Shown here piece by piece: positions 13,279 to 24,225 of a DNA stretch of 64,000 nucleotides. The position numbers were made by a program, and so were the translations under genes. The stretch's first letter is position 1, and each line of letters begins with the position of its first letter. Source of the DNA: Paraphysomonas bandaiensis (lineage: Eukaryota; Chrysophyceae); the NCBI GenBank assembly GCA_965644295.1, contig CBFFRP010000297.1, positions 496,001 through 560,000 of the forward strand. The letters run 5' to 3'. A model generated the notes under the pieces. That model saw nothing but the letters and a program-made list of their open reading frames with translations, was not told where the DNA came from and ran no database searches.

Positions 13279-13739
13279 GGGATCTATTATTGAACCTAGT
13301 CAAATTGGTGTAATCTCCTAGTCACACCAAAATTGGTGTAAAAACCTAGTCAAGCGGTTGAAAAACCTAGTCATTTAATAATTCATATTTTCAGTTTACA
13401 ATGACTAGGTTTTATGGTATTCACCTAGTCAAAAATAAAAATTTTCATTCAAACATGGGAGCATACTCTAGCCATCAATTGATAAATGTAGATATTGTAT
13501 ACATGCAATACATAACATTATAACGTTGCATTCCAATGAGAAATTGGACAATTTCTCGTGACCATGTCCGGTGCAATTCCATAGCTTCCCAAGGGCCATG
13601 ACATCGGTGGGTTCACCGTTGATGAGGGACACCTCGCTGCATTGTGAGTCTTGATGGAGATCAACATGTGCTTCACATCAATGTTCCCTGAGCACATAAT
13701 TAAGATATGTAGAGAGTTATAAATGTATTTTACATACCT

Positions 13740-14110
13740 CACAAGCGATATTGGGTTTGCACTTGATTATTAAGGGATCTCCCGTACAACATACATAATA
13801 TTATACTGTGGTGCCTGTCATACAATGATTAGCACTCACAAGATTGTGAAACATATTGTGTCATACAATGATTAGCAGTCACAAGAACGCAAAATATATT
13901 GTAATATATAAATGCAGAGTACATATCTATTGCACATACCTCTCTAGAGGTAGGATCAATAGCTGCTAGTACCCACAGCGCGGGCAGCTGTAGACAAGAA
14001 CGATAATAATATAGGTTTCGCTCTTGATTTTGTAAGCTTCCTCCCTTACAACATATATATGCTGTGGTACCTATAATACAGTGATCCGTACTCTATTAAA
14101 ACGCATCAGT
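13740..14110. repeat. Degenerate internal duplication
   Basis: The phrase cttgattattaagggatctcc followed by acaacata and a ctgtggtgcct segment recurs in diverged form about 240 bp later. Within the first copy, the phrase tgtcatacaatgattagca also occurs twice (about 13817 and 13859). It lies inside the TIR element. Confidence 0.5.
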
Positions 14111-14194
14111 ACAATATAAAACCTAGTCATACACTTACAGTTCAGAGGACCTGAATCCAAAATACGACATACTCATAAGCCAGTCAGAAAGCAA

Positions 14195-15712
14195 GATGCT
14201 GTAAGACTGATGACACACTCCTCATGATGATGCTGTAAGACTGATGACACACTCCTGATGATACTGTAAGACTGATGACACAATCTTCATGATACTGTAA
14301 GACTGATGACACACTCCTCATGATGATGCTGTAAGACTGATGACACACTCATGATGCTGATGTTCTGATGACACACTCATGATGATGCTGTAAGACTGAT
14401 GACACACTCATGATGATGCTGTAAGACTGATGACACACTCCTCATGATGATGCTGTAAGACTGATGACACACTCCTCATGATGATGCTGTAAGACTGATG
14501 ACACACTCATGATGCTGATGTTCTGATGACACACTCATGATGCTGATGTTCTGATGACACACTCATGATGATGCTGTAAGACTGATGACACACTCATGAT
14601 GATGCTGATGTTCTGATGACACACTCATGATGATGCTGTAAGACTGATGACACACTCATGATGATGCTGTAAGACTGATGACACACTCATGATGATGCTG
14701 TAAGACTGATGACACACTCATGATGATACTGTAAGACTGATGACACACTCCTCATGATGATACTGTAAGACTGATGACACACTCATGATGATGCTGATGT
14801 TCTGATGACACACTCATGATGATGCTGTAAGACTGATGACACACTCCTCATGATGATGCTGTAAGACTGATGACACACTCCTCATGATGATGCTGTAAGA
14901 CTGATGACACACTCCTCATGATGATGCTGTAAGACTGATGACACACTCATGATGCTGATGTTCTGATGACACACTCATGATGCTGATGTTCTGATGACAC
15001 ACTCATGATGATGCTGTAAGACTGATGACACACTCATGATGATGCTGATGTTCTGATGACACACTCATGATGATGCTGTAAGACTGATGACACACTCATG
15101 ATGATGCTGTAAGACTGATGACACACTCATGATGATGCTGTAAGACTGATGACACACTCATGATGATACTGTAAGACTGATGACACACTCCTCATGATGA
15201 TACTGTAAGACTGATGACACACTCATGATGATGCTGTAAGACTGATGACACACTCATGATGATGCTGATGTTCTGATGACACACTCATGATGATGCTGTA
15301 AGACTGATGACACACTCATGATGATGCTGTAAGACTGATGACACACTCATGATGATACTGTAAGACTGATGACACACTCCTCATGATGATACTGTAAGAC
15401 TGATGACACACTCATGATGATGCTGTAAGACTGATGACACACTCATGATGATGCTGATGTTCTGATGACACACTCATGATGATGCTGTAAGACTGATGAC
15501 ACACTCATGATGATGCTGTAAGACTGATGACACACTCATGATGATGCTGATGTTCTGATGACACACTCATGATGATGCTGTAAGACTGATGACACACTCC
15601 TCATGATACTGTAAGACTGATGACACACTCATGATGATGCTGTAAGACTGATGACACACTCATGATGATGCTGATGTTCTGATGACACACTCATGATGCT
15701 GATGTTCTGATT
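14195..15712. repeat. 31-bp minisatellite, about 49 units, with two unit types
   Basis: The unit is catgatgatg followed by either ctgtaagact (type A) or ctgatgttct (type B), then gatgacacact. Some units lose a gat triplet or gain ctc. The A/B order is itself repeated: the doublet of short type-B units near 14505 recurs near 14945, giving a higher-order period of about 440 bp. No frame stays open through it. It fills half of the TIR element. Confidence 0.95.
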
Positions 15713-16292
15713 GATGCTGCTCTACAGTCCACTTCAATGATGCTGCTTTTAGAAGTTTGTTCCCTGAAAACCTCCTTTTTTTCTTCGTTGGACTAAAAAT
15801 AGGGAGATTTATGCACCCCTGAAAGCCAATACAGCAATCGAAGTCATTCAGTGCTGAAGTGAAGGAAGATGAGCGCCATCACTCACAGCATATGAAGATC
15901 TCAAGATGTCCTGCGGATCATAGAGTGAGTTATACCCACAGCTTCATGGACCCTCCTCCCCATAACACTCACAGGGACCATCGCTATATGCATACATGCT
16001 ACAGATAGGCTAGATAGACATACACGTACATCTGTGTTATGTAGATATGTATATATGAGCTTATTGTTATGTTTGAGTGTTTGTTTTGATGCTCTGTAAG
16101 CCACTAATATATTGTGTGGTGTGAGATGGTATCTTAGACAGTCACAGTGTGTAATCAATGGATATAAGAACGACTAGGTTGAATACCAAAGTTGACTAGG
16201 TTGAGTCATTTATTACTTTGACTAGGTTATTCCACCAAAAATAGCGTGACTAGGTAATTCAACCAATTTGACTAGGTTGAATAATATTTCCC

Positions 16293-17453
16293 CTATTGCT
16301 TAATTCTTACATTCTTACTAATTGAGTGGTACTAATTTATAATATATTTAGTACAAGTTCACATTAGCAAGCAAGGTACTGTTGATAACTCAGCCATTCG
16401 TATAAAAAGGTGGATTGCTTCTGCGTCTCATTTAACCTGCTTTTTCTACTTCGAAATCTAATGATACACCATCGATAGTTGCAGCAGGAATCTTATTGCG
16501 ATAACGCTACTGTCATACGCAGCAATGAGTAATCTAGCTTATAAACCAAGAACTTCTATATCAAATCTATACTATTACTACCTTATTATTTTCTATTCTA
16601 TTGACATCATTTTCAACGCTTTCTACCGTATCCCAACACCTTTACTCAGAACATTATCATGTATCGGACATTAATTTGTGTCGTCATTCCATTGATAATG
16701 CCGGGTGACTAACTATAGAAATCGCCTAATAGCAGCCTGCAATTTAGGCTTCGCAGGCCACCCGTATTTACCAAAGAGGTCTCGTTGAGGGCAGCGAAAT
16801 ACCTCTTCGTCTATTCCATTTTTACTAGAAAATACAGTTACCTCGACAGGGTAGCTGTCCTGTAAACTATAGTTAGTCAGGGTGAGTCAGTCTCAATGCA
16901 TAACATACGATTAGTTTCCCTTCAACTTTAGCGTGCGGAATCACCTCTTTTATGAACTGAGTCGCAGCACGCTTCTCTTGTTCACCTCCGTCTCAGTTGC
17001 GACAATACTGAACAATGAAGCGAGCAATATCTGCCTTGCTACTGCTAGTAGAAGGAGGAATAGAGGTCCCTGAATCTACTGGTTTCGTGTAAAGACTGCC
17101 CATGCTCTCGAATGGATTATCTGTTCAGAACACTATGAGACAATGCTGAGATAGGCAGGGCAGGGTGTTAGTGTGTAGGCACAGACAATTGTACATGCCT
17201 GCACTACAGAGTACACACTGCTGTGCATACATACGTATAGGAATTCCTATATACAGAGTATGAACCAGAGCTGTAGTTCTAAAATACACTGAACTACAGT
17301 GCATTAAGACACCCATAACAATGTGACGGATGGATCCATGCGACAGAATCTAGCTACATCAGATGTGCACATGATTGCACCACAAAGAGTGATGCTGCTC
17401 CTGGTTTAGAGTTTCCTTGTATACAATTGAGATAAGAAGGGAACTAGAGAACA
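16293..17453. other. Intergenic region upstream of the GST-like gene
   Basis: About 1.16 kb without a recognisable gene, apart from a small inverted repeat (16706-16879, listed separately). Confidence 0.4.
16706..16879. repeat. Small inverted-repeat element with 13-bp arms
   Basis: tgactaactatag at 16706-16718 is exactly inverted as ctatagttagtca at 16867-16879. The interior contains a further hairpin (gcctgcaatttaggcttcgcaggc). It may be a miniature transposon or a structured RNA; nothing in the sequence decides between them. Confidence 0.4.
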
Positions 17454-18614
17454 ATGGTCGCCTCTGCTACTGCTGTTGCTTTGAGCAGTGCCCTGTCAAG
17501 AGTAGTGATAGTGTGCTGTGTGGTGATGGCTCTCGTCGTCATATCCGCTGCATGTAAGCCGAACTCAACATCCATTTCTGGCTGGAAAGTAACTGTGTGC
17601 TGTCTCCTATTCACCGCATTCAGCATATACGTCTCCAAGGCAGACCTAACAGTCACGACCACTTTCTGTGGTTCACTACTGCTATCCGCTATCTGCTATG
17701 GATTGATCAGAGGGATGGTAGGTATGCCAAGTACTCTAAAAGGAAATAAGCTGTCAAGAAAGTTTAAAGGAAAGCGGTATCAACTTGTTGCAATGCCTGT
17801 TAACCACTTTGGAGAGAAAGTGAGGTGGTGTTTGGATCTTATTGGTGCGCCATATGAGGAGACTACTGTAGCTGGCTTATTTTCGATATTTTTCAGGGGC
17901 CGTTCTGTTCCTTGGCTGGTTGATCGTCAGTCTCATTCAGTTATTGGAAATTCAGATGAGATTTTAATGTTTATGAACGCGGTTCATGTACCATCCCTCT
18001 CGTCTGAATGCCAGGCAAAGGCACAAGCCTTATTGAACAGAAATTCTTCTACAATTTCTTGGGAATCCGATCTTAATAATTACGGACATGCCATCCAAGG
18101 GTGGGTATACTTTTTTCTTCTCGATTCTGGTGTCCCATCTGCGTATACGTTCTATGCATGGGGGGGACGAGAAAAGAAGGTGTCCTGGATTGAGCGTCTT
18201 GTATTGCATGCCGTATATTGGGTGTTTAAACAACAGATGAAAGTGGTGTTTAAGACTTACAGTCGTGAGCTAATGCAAGAGCGGCAGCGAACTATCAATG
18301 GCGTTCTTGATCGAGTGGACGAGGCTTTAAAGGCCAGTGGTGGACCGTTTATATTTGGATCGCAAATGTCATATATTGATATAACATTCTGTGCACTTAC
18401 CGCTCCACTGATGGCATTTTCTATATTGTATAGACAGCCTCGGTCCTTGTATGCCCGTGGGCGATTCGAGTCATTTAGCGATATTGCAAAAAAGAAGGCG
18501 TACATCGAAAACTGCCCTATCGAACTCTCAGAATTCGAACAGCACTTGTTACAGAGACCTTCTGGCCAACTAGTTCTGATGATGTATGGAGAGTACAGAG
18601 ACACACAGTATTAG
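17454..18614 (+). CDS. Membrane-anchored glutathione S-transferase-like protein, 386 aa
   Basis: A single uninterrupted exon. Residues 1-95 hold about three hydrophobic segments (for example VVIVCCVVMALVVISAAC and TFCGSLLLSAICYGLI), which should anchor the protein in a membrane. From about residue 105 a thioredoxin-like GST N-domain is visible (HFGEKVRWCLDLIGAPYEE, then a VPWLVD strand and a SDEILMFM helix). A helical C-domain follows, with GGPFIFGSQMSYIDITFCAL, matching the GST pattern G-x-x-x-S-x-x-D. The usual N-terminal catalytic Tyr/Ser/Cys is not obvious, so activity on glutathione is uncertain. Other GST-fold membrane proteins such as GDAP1 or metaxin relatives are alternatives. Confidence 0.75.
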   Translation: MVASATAVALSSALSRVVIVCCVVMALVVISAACKPNSTSISGWKVTVCCLLFTAFSIYVSKADLTVTTTFCGSLLLSAICYGLIRGMVGMPSTLKGNKLSRKFKGKRYQLVAMPVNHFGEKVRWCLDLIGAPYEETTVAGLFSIFFRGRSVPWLVDRQSHSVIGNSDEILMFMNAVHVPSLSSECQAKAQALLNRNSSTISWESDLNNYGHAIQGWVYFFLLDSGVPSAYTFYAWGGREKKVSWIERLVLHAVYWVFKQQMKVVFKTYSRELMQERQRTINGVLDRVDEALKASGGPFIFGSQMSYIDITFCALTAPLMAFSILYRQPRSLYARGRFESFSDIAKKKAYIENCPIELSEFEQHLLQRPSGQLVLMMYGEYRDTQY

Positions 18615-19130
18615 TTGAAGTTCAGGTCAGATACGATCGACGCATTATATTGCTTATACTAGGACTGACGGACGCAAGCTAGATAGCGTGAATTTCGTAT
18701 ATTTATGAAATCTACAACTATTGTCATCATTCCTAAGTGGTGTTGATTATAAATATTAAATATCATCGATTCGAAAAGCCGCATTAGTACAACATTTTAA
18801 TTGATATATTTATATTAGTCTATGTGATATTTTGTTGTAGATAAACAACATATGAACTTATGAATGGTATGTATACATGTATATTGAAAGTCTTATTACT
18901 ATAAGAATCAGCACCAGTCATTCATTTATTCACCAATTTAAACTATCATACAGAGTCAGGTTATTAAATTTATTATTATGCAATAATTTCTTCAAATTAG
19001 ATGCTCCATGACAGTGATGGATGACGTCTGCCACCGCCGAGGGGTCTGACTCATACATCGAATTCATATATTGTAAACATTTGTAGCTAGAAGAAAACTA
19101 GTCAAGCTAGATAGGCGTACAAAGAACTCT
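18615..19130. other. Intergenic region, nothing recognised
   Basis: AT-rich sequence 3' of the GST-like gene. No coding or repeat signal seen. Confidence 0.4.
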
Positions 19131-19520
19131 AGTATCCTACGGAGGCTGCTTGTGCGTTGCCGCAAGCACCAAGGTGCGACCACTTCCGCTCTGAGTTCTT
19201 AAGGATGCTTGACTTCAGCAGGCAGCCCAACACCCCGGTTACCCTTCAGGTGGGCCCTGTCCCGGATGCCGTTGAGGTGGGCCCATTTCCGGATGCCTGT
19301 TTATTCGTCAGGGCCCAAAGACGTCTACACACAAGTGACACTTATTGGTGTCCCTTGTACCACGCAAGCATTTGGCTATTATGAGTGTCCCTTGTACCAC
19401 ACAAGCATTTGGCTATGAGTGGCAGATCAATATCTGCTGACTATGTTTGCGGCTCACGTTCGTTTCCTGGAAAAATACCTCCGGTACTTATCCCCCAGAA
19501 CACCACTTTGTTGAGGGTGT
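19131..19520 (+). repeat. Solo copy of the foldback-element terminal repeat
   Basis: This 390-bp block matches the two arms of the foldback element at 38143-39919. Shared phrases include gcttgactt...aggcagccca, ggtgggcccatttccggatgc, gtttattcgtcagggcc, tgtcccttgtaccac and tttgttgagggt. A segment of it (tgtcccttgtaccac-caagcatttggcta) is duplicated in tandem in this copy. Confidence 0.8.
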
Positions 19521-20467
19521 ATACATGTATACTGTGTATGATTTGGGAATAGAAATTGCATTATAGATCAACTCAAACTATAAACCCCCAAATTTCTATA
19601 TATAATATATAGATACTGAGGGAATAGCAACTGCGAGGTGTTGGAATTCGTATATAAGTGTGGTGATGAATGTGAACAGTTGTAGTCACACGAAAGGCTT
19701 CTTATTGCCTTATTTAGCATCATCATCACATTTATATACAACATGCGTACTTCTGCTAGTGCACTTGATTGAATGATGTGTGTATGATATGAGGCACACT
19801 ATATCCTAATAAGCACAATATACTAACCCGAACCCTGAAAGAAAGAACTGGATGTCACTGCCATTAACCACCTATACAGCATCAGATATGGCATTAACTC
19901 TCCTGAAATATTCTTGAAGTTGTTTCGAAGCCCTGGTTATGAAGGTATGTCACTTGCACTGACATCATTATGATCTTCTACAGCAGTCGAAGGGTGGAAT
20001 ATAACTTGGAGACTTGGAGTGCTTGATGATCAGCTTTGGATAGTTGGTTCATCAATGTGTAATATAATGAAATCACATATATATGACTGTCAATATCATA
20101 ATTAAGATAGAGGTGAGCTATGGAAGTTAAATCTCTATATTTTCCCGGTGGTGATATGAATCATGTATTTTGTATTATATTGTTGTGTTCACGACTTAAG
20201 AGATATACGTGGATCAATGAATCTTAATAAGGATACGCAATATTCTACATACAAATTAAAGCATAAAGAGACAGGTTATTCTGGGATGTGTGTACGGTAT
20301 TCTACATCATTATATCATTATAGTCCAATTGACTTTATTAATGAAGTCATCAACATGACTCGTCTCCTGATCGCCGTTCCGAGCATATACGGAAATCGCA
20401 GCCAGAAGCAGGTATATACACACAGCTATTTATACTAACCTTGAATATAACTAATGAGATCCAATTC
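19521..20467. other. Intergenic region, nothing recognised
   Basis: About 950 bp of AT-rich sequence. The 91-codon open frame at 20163-20438 has no protein-like features and is probably chance. Confidence 0.4.
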
Positions 20468-21316
20468 TTACTCTACTCGGTGAGAAAATATAGGGTTGAA
20501 GTGGTCCCTCCTTTGTAGGATTGCCCTAAAGTCGTCCATTTCAGTCATGGAGAGGAGCACAAGCAATAGAGCAATAAGTTCGAAATCAGGATGAACACCC
20601 CTGTACGAGCTCACAAGCCAGAGGTTCTCATGATGTGAAATGCAGGATTCAGGGGAGTTGTCTACCATGACGAGACGGTGGGGCATATTTGACGGCGTGG
20701 TTAAATACAAGTCCTTTTCGTAAGTGCTTCCGTTGGACCGCACGGAGGTATTATAAAGGCGTTTCGATATTAGCTCGTTGTGCTTTATTGTTTTTAGAAT
20801 AGGATCACAGTAACAAGCATAACTGGCAGTAAAAATAATTATTTCAAAGTACCGAGAGGCCACGTCGATGAAAGTATCCACGTAGGGACGCTTGTATACT
20901 TTTACCTGTTGCTTGTGGTCGTCATCGTAAATAACATAGTCGTGGTCCACAAATTTTGTATCAGGAGAGGAATGAACCAGTGTTTCATCTAAATCTAGAA
21001 CCAGAGTTGGAAAACTAGTCCCTGTAAATGACAACTCTTCTCTGGCATCAATGATATCATACTCCCGTCCACTGGCCATCTCTAGCAAGATTTTCTCCAC
21101 ATGTCGCGCTTTTTTATGAGTCATAAGAAGTGTAAAACTCTCTAAATCATAGCTGAATTTCCCAAAATACTTCACTATTAGATGAATCACGAGGTCGAAA
21201 GTATTGTTGAGAAACAAGAAGAGCCTCCTCGAGATATCAGGGCAGTTACGATGCAAATAATATGCACCTGCTCCAGTAATACAGAGAAGAAATATATGGT
21301 CAAATATACCGAGCAT
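20468..21316 (-). CDS. FCP1/SCP-type phosphatase with N-terminal membrane anchor (CTDNEP1/Dullard-like), 282 aa
   Basis: A single exon. The N-terminus is hydrophobic (IFLLCITGAGAYYL, residues 8-21), suggesting a membrane anchor. The HAD-type phosphatase signature DLDETLVHS is at residues 108-116, with the aspartyl nucleophile and acid/base aspartate in D-x-D-x-T. It is followed by YKRPYVDTFI, IIIFTASYACYCDPIL and VMVDNSPES, the order seen in CTDNEP1, SCP and TIM50 proteins. With the anchor and small size it most resembles CTDNEP1, an ER/nuclear-envelope phosphatase acting on lipin. A TIM50-like mitochondrial role is the main alternative. Confidence 0.85.
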   Translation of the reverse strand: MLGIFDHIFLLCITGAGAYYLHRNCPDISRRLFLFLNNTFDLVIHLIVKYFGKFSYDLESFTLLMTHKKARHVEKILLEMASGREYDIIDAREELSFTGTSFPTLVLDLDETLVHSSPDTKFVDHDYVIYDDDHKQQVKVYKRPYVDTFIDVASRYFEIIIFTASYACYCDPILKTIKHNELISKRLYNTSVRSNGSTYEKDLYLTTPSNMPHRLVMVDNSPESCISHHENLWLVSSYRGVHPDFELIALLLVLLSMTEMDDFRAILQRRDHFNPIFSHRVE

Positions 21317-21811
21317 CTGAAATGTCTATATCAACCGACTCATTCAGCTGGAGGATAGGAGTGGCCTGGCTCGTTAAGGTACACCAGACAGCAGCACATA
21401 CATATACATACATATACATACAGATATATATGCAACTCCAGCAGGTGCCGCCGTATCATACCACATGCAGTAGTAGTGTACTGTATACCGGTATACAGCG
21501 TATCCATTGTTGCAAAAACAGATGACGTTTTCAGAACTACGAACACTGTATTAGTACACGCAGCAGTATAGCGTACCCTACGCCGGTATACCATGATGGT
21601 CCAGCAGGTTGCAGTCAATACATGCGTTATGCAGCCCGGGCATGATAATGGCGATAAGATTGATAGAAGAGAGCGAGCGATATTACAGGATATATATATC
21701 TTCCGCACCCTTTGTCCATTGCTTCCTGCTTCTGCTATAATCTTCGTAAACCACAAACTCATTATTTGTTAATTGATTTTGCTTAAACTACAGTATACTT
21801 TGCCAATTCAC
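21317..21811. promoter_or_regulatory. Shared upstream region of the CTDNEP1-like and PP1-inhibitor-like genes
   Basis: This 495-bp divergent spacer contains catatacatacatata-like microsatellite sequence, an 18-bp perfect palindrome at 21481-21498 (ctgtatacc/ggtatacag) and a related ccggtatacc site near 21582. It should hold both promoters; no specific core element can be assigned. Confidence 0.4.
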
Positions 21812-22248
21812 ATGGAGAGTGTACGTATGTCTTAATTTCAACTCACAGTGTCTTATATTTTGTAGAAGGACGACAAAGACACTCCTGATGTGATGTTTGC
21901 TAAAGATGTAGCTCCCCGAGAGCTGTACGCTGAGCAGAAGAAATCTAAAAATCGTTTGACAATGCGGTACAACATGGGTTCGTTAAAGAAAATAGGCGAA
22001 CTCGAGGACAGGCTCCGCCAAAAGTTAGGAGATTTAATAGCTTGTGACCCCGATGACCTTCCAGTTGACTTTGATCTGAATGAGATATATCAAGCTCCTA
22101 GCAAGGATAGGGTTCAGTTGCTGGTATGATATGCTTTTATGTTATTTTTTCTGTGATGTACTTGCAGTCTGAAGCTTTGAAAGAATTCCCTCGTGATGTA
22201 CCACAGAAAATGATCGAGGAAGTATGCATTGAACTGGATTCTGCGTAA
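21812..22248 (+). CDS. PPP1R14/CPI-17-like protein phosphatase 1 inhibitor, 115 aa
   Basis: Three exons, 21812-21820, 21866-22123 and 22168-22248, joined in phase. The first coding exon is only nine bases. From about residue 30 the sequence follows the PHI domain of the PPP1R14 family: RLTMRYNMGSLKK, a helix ELEDRLRQKLGDLI, acidic VDFDLNEIYQ, then two more helices (DRVQLLSEALKEF and PQKMIEEVCIEL). The threonine of LTMRYN lies where CPI-17 carries the phosphorylated threonine in VTVKYD that converts it to a strong PP1 inhibitor. Family assignment is by eye. The end could differ slightly, because gcgtaagt at the stop also resembles a splice donor. Confidence 0.62.
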
Positions 22249-22818
22249 GTGTTCTTAATGCTTTTCTGAAAAGCATATGGTAGTTATTTATTCAAAGTTT
22301 TTGCAATGTTGATATTACGACTTCTGCCATTCGTGTTATAACTGGTTCAATGAAATGCCATGCAGCTCTATGCTGGATTCAGTGATCTTTTATTGCACAT
22401 AATAAAGTACCAAAACAAGTTCTGCTCCAGCTCCAGAGATATTGTACTGGCAACATTGCTTTGTAACCACGCTACAATTCCTACATACTTACACTACACA
22501 CTTACACTACACAGCTTTGTTACAACTCTACGGTTACGACATAGCTACATCATTACTGCTTTAACCCAGTACTATTTACGTTTGCATGCGATACGTGCGT
22601 ATTACGTAATACTTATATGACAATATTTCCAAGGCTAATCATCTTTGATGCCTTCAAGTAGTGTTTGTCTCACTACTGAAAAAAGAGTTGGAGGAGGCCT
22701 CCACAGTCTCTCTTAGTACTTTCTACTTAAGATTTAGTTACCACAATCGTTTGCTTTACTTCCTTTCCAGTGTACACGAACACCATTATTAAATTCTTCT
22801 TCTATAGATAGCGTTGCT
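22249..22818. other. Intergenic region, nothing recognised
   Basis: 570 bp between the PP1-inhibitor-like gene and the tandem array. It holds only a short duplicated phrase (cttacactacaca) near 22488-22512. Confidence 0.4.
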
Positions 22819-23258
22819 ATTATACTATATAGTGTGACTAAGTGTGAATAGAAGTAAGTGTTACTAAGTGTGAATAGAAGTAAGTGTTACTAAGTGTCGA
22901 AAGGTTATGTAAGTGTTACGTTGTATCGAATGTTAGTTAATGGTAAAAATGAAACAAACTAAGACTAAGGAACAGATAGCAAAAAATATTACTAAGTAGA
23001 AACAAACGATGCAGGAACAAGTGTTAAGTCAGCCGACGGAAATGAATCGGTTTCAGTGAGCTGGTCATGATACCGTGATGTCTCCAGTTCGGCTGTTCGA
23101 GCTGCCACATGCTGCTGCTCGTTTAAAGTATCCATTCTCTTGCGGCGAATATTAGTAACGAATCATTTCATCCAGTGTATCTGGACAAGTAAGAGCATGC
23201 AATGTCTGATAGAAGGGATCAGGACTGCAGGATCGTCAGGCAAGGGAGTAAAATCTTC

Positions 23259-23325
23259 CTCAAGCTCCAGAGCGCAAGTAAAACTCCAGGATTGTCAGGC
23301 AAGGGATTTTTACTTGCGCTCTGGA
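23259..23325. repeat. Hairpin A in tandem unit copy 1
   Basis: ctccagagcgcaagtaaaa and its exact inverse surround a short loop containing a second copy of gtcaggcaaggga. The same structure is at about 25097-25163 in copy 2 and 27029-27091 in copy 3. In copy 3 the arms extend to 23 perfect bases (adding ctcc/ggag). Confidence 0.85.
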
Positions 23326-23816
23326 GTATATTCTGGATACGAGTGTATGGATGGGAGTTCTATGAGCTCTACTGGGATGCCCTTCGCGCTAACGAGAACA
23401 AAAGCGTCGTTTTTCATCGTCTTGTCCAAAAAATATACCGCAGAAGCCAATCAGAAATGGAGCATGCCAATAAAGAAGTGTCACTCCAGGCAACACTCAC
23501 TGTGAGGACACGAATCTTAGTCGTGATGATAACTCTGACTTGATTGCAGTGAAGTTGTGATTGTGTAGTAATCGCAAATGCTATGCGGCTGACTAAAGTG
23601 TGACGTCGAACAGAACATTGAAGTATTGGCAGGCACTGGTATATGAACAGCGTTTCGGAACTCCAAGAAGCAGATAGGGATGGTTTGAGGGAACAAGATA
23701 TCATCCAGCTGAAATCTTGATGTCGTGTTGCAGAAACCGCAACTTCAATTTTGAAGTAGCGAATGCCACGCACTTAGATTGTGATTTCTTGGAATTCCAA
23801 TAAGGCAACAATTCTG

Positions 23817-23986
23817 TCTGTGGGAATATAAGATCCAGCAGAATATGTCGATCCAGAAAAAAAATCCAGGCTTTTTTGATGCATGTTGTTTTTAGACGAA
23901 TATATTTCAGAGAAATAACGAAAAGAGGTCGATTTTTTTGTTGGATCGACATATTCTGCTGGATCGACTTATTGTTCCCACAGAAG
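23817..23986. repeat. Hairpin B in tandem unit copy 1 (MITE-like)
   Basis: ctgtgggaata...atccagcagaatatgtcgat is inverted at the other end as atcgacatattctgctggat...ttcccacag. The arms total about 55 bp with small gaps. The same element is at about 25655-25824 and 27578-27745. It may be a miniature inverted-repeat element inserted before the unit was amplified. Confidence 0.75.
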
Positions 23987-24225
23987 GAATTTGAAAGAGC
24001 GAACAATACACAGTGAATCGTGCCATTATTAACTGTGAGTTCGTATAGCAAGCTTCATTACTATGCGGGAGAGCTATTGTAAAGGTTTATGCCTCATTAT
24101 CGACAAAATGAGCGTGACAAGTGGGTTCCCGTGACCTGTAGAAAAGCGGAGAGTGTATGTCTCGAGGTTATTCAAGATGACGCAAGCAAGCAGAATGCCT
24201 ATTAGATTGGAGGGGAGTAAAGCAT

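Larger units (their letters stand above)
13279..16292. mobile_element. Non-autonomous DNA transposon-like element with degenerate terminal inverted repeats
   Basis: The left end (GGGATCTATTATTGAACC) and the right end (GGTTGAATAATATTTCCC) are inverted near-copies. Both ends, over about 110-160 bp, carry several copies of an octamer, cctagtca on the left and tgactagg on the right, like subterminal transposase-binding sites. CTATT flanks both sides (the left copy one base away), a possible target duplication. The 3-kb interior encodes no transposase. It holds a locally duplicated 250-bp segment (13740-14110) and a large minisatellite. A related single end occurs at 51106-51260. The superfamily is not assigned. 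Confidence 0.65.

Noticed and set aside
14195-15712. CRISPR-like array of regular repeats
   Set aside because: There are no unique spacers between repeats and no cas genes. It is a direct minisatellite in a eukaryotic genome.
14195-15712. Hammerhead ribozyme cores (ctgatga in every unit)
   Set aside because: The second conserved core element (GAAA) and the paired stems are missing from the unit.
14195-15712. Tandem box C/D snoRNAs (tgatga and ctga in every unit)
   Set aside because: The boxes are only about 10 bases apart, there is no terminal stem or variable guide, and the motifs follow from the simple sequence of the unit.
23140-23543. Overlapping 113-121 codon plus-strand genes in the tandem unit
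   Set aside because: The hairpin lies inside them, and copy 3 carries a one-base insertion that breaks both frames, so they are not conserved as proteins.
23414-24051. Minus-strand 116-119 codon genes in the tandem unit
   Set aside because: Copy 3 breaks or alters these frames by indels, and one runs through the hairpin arms.
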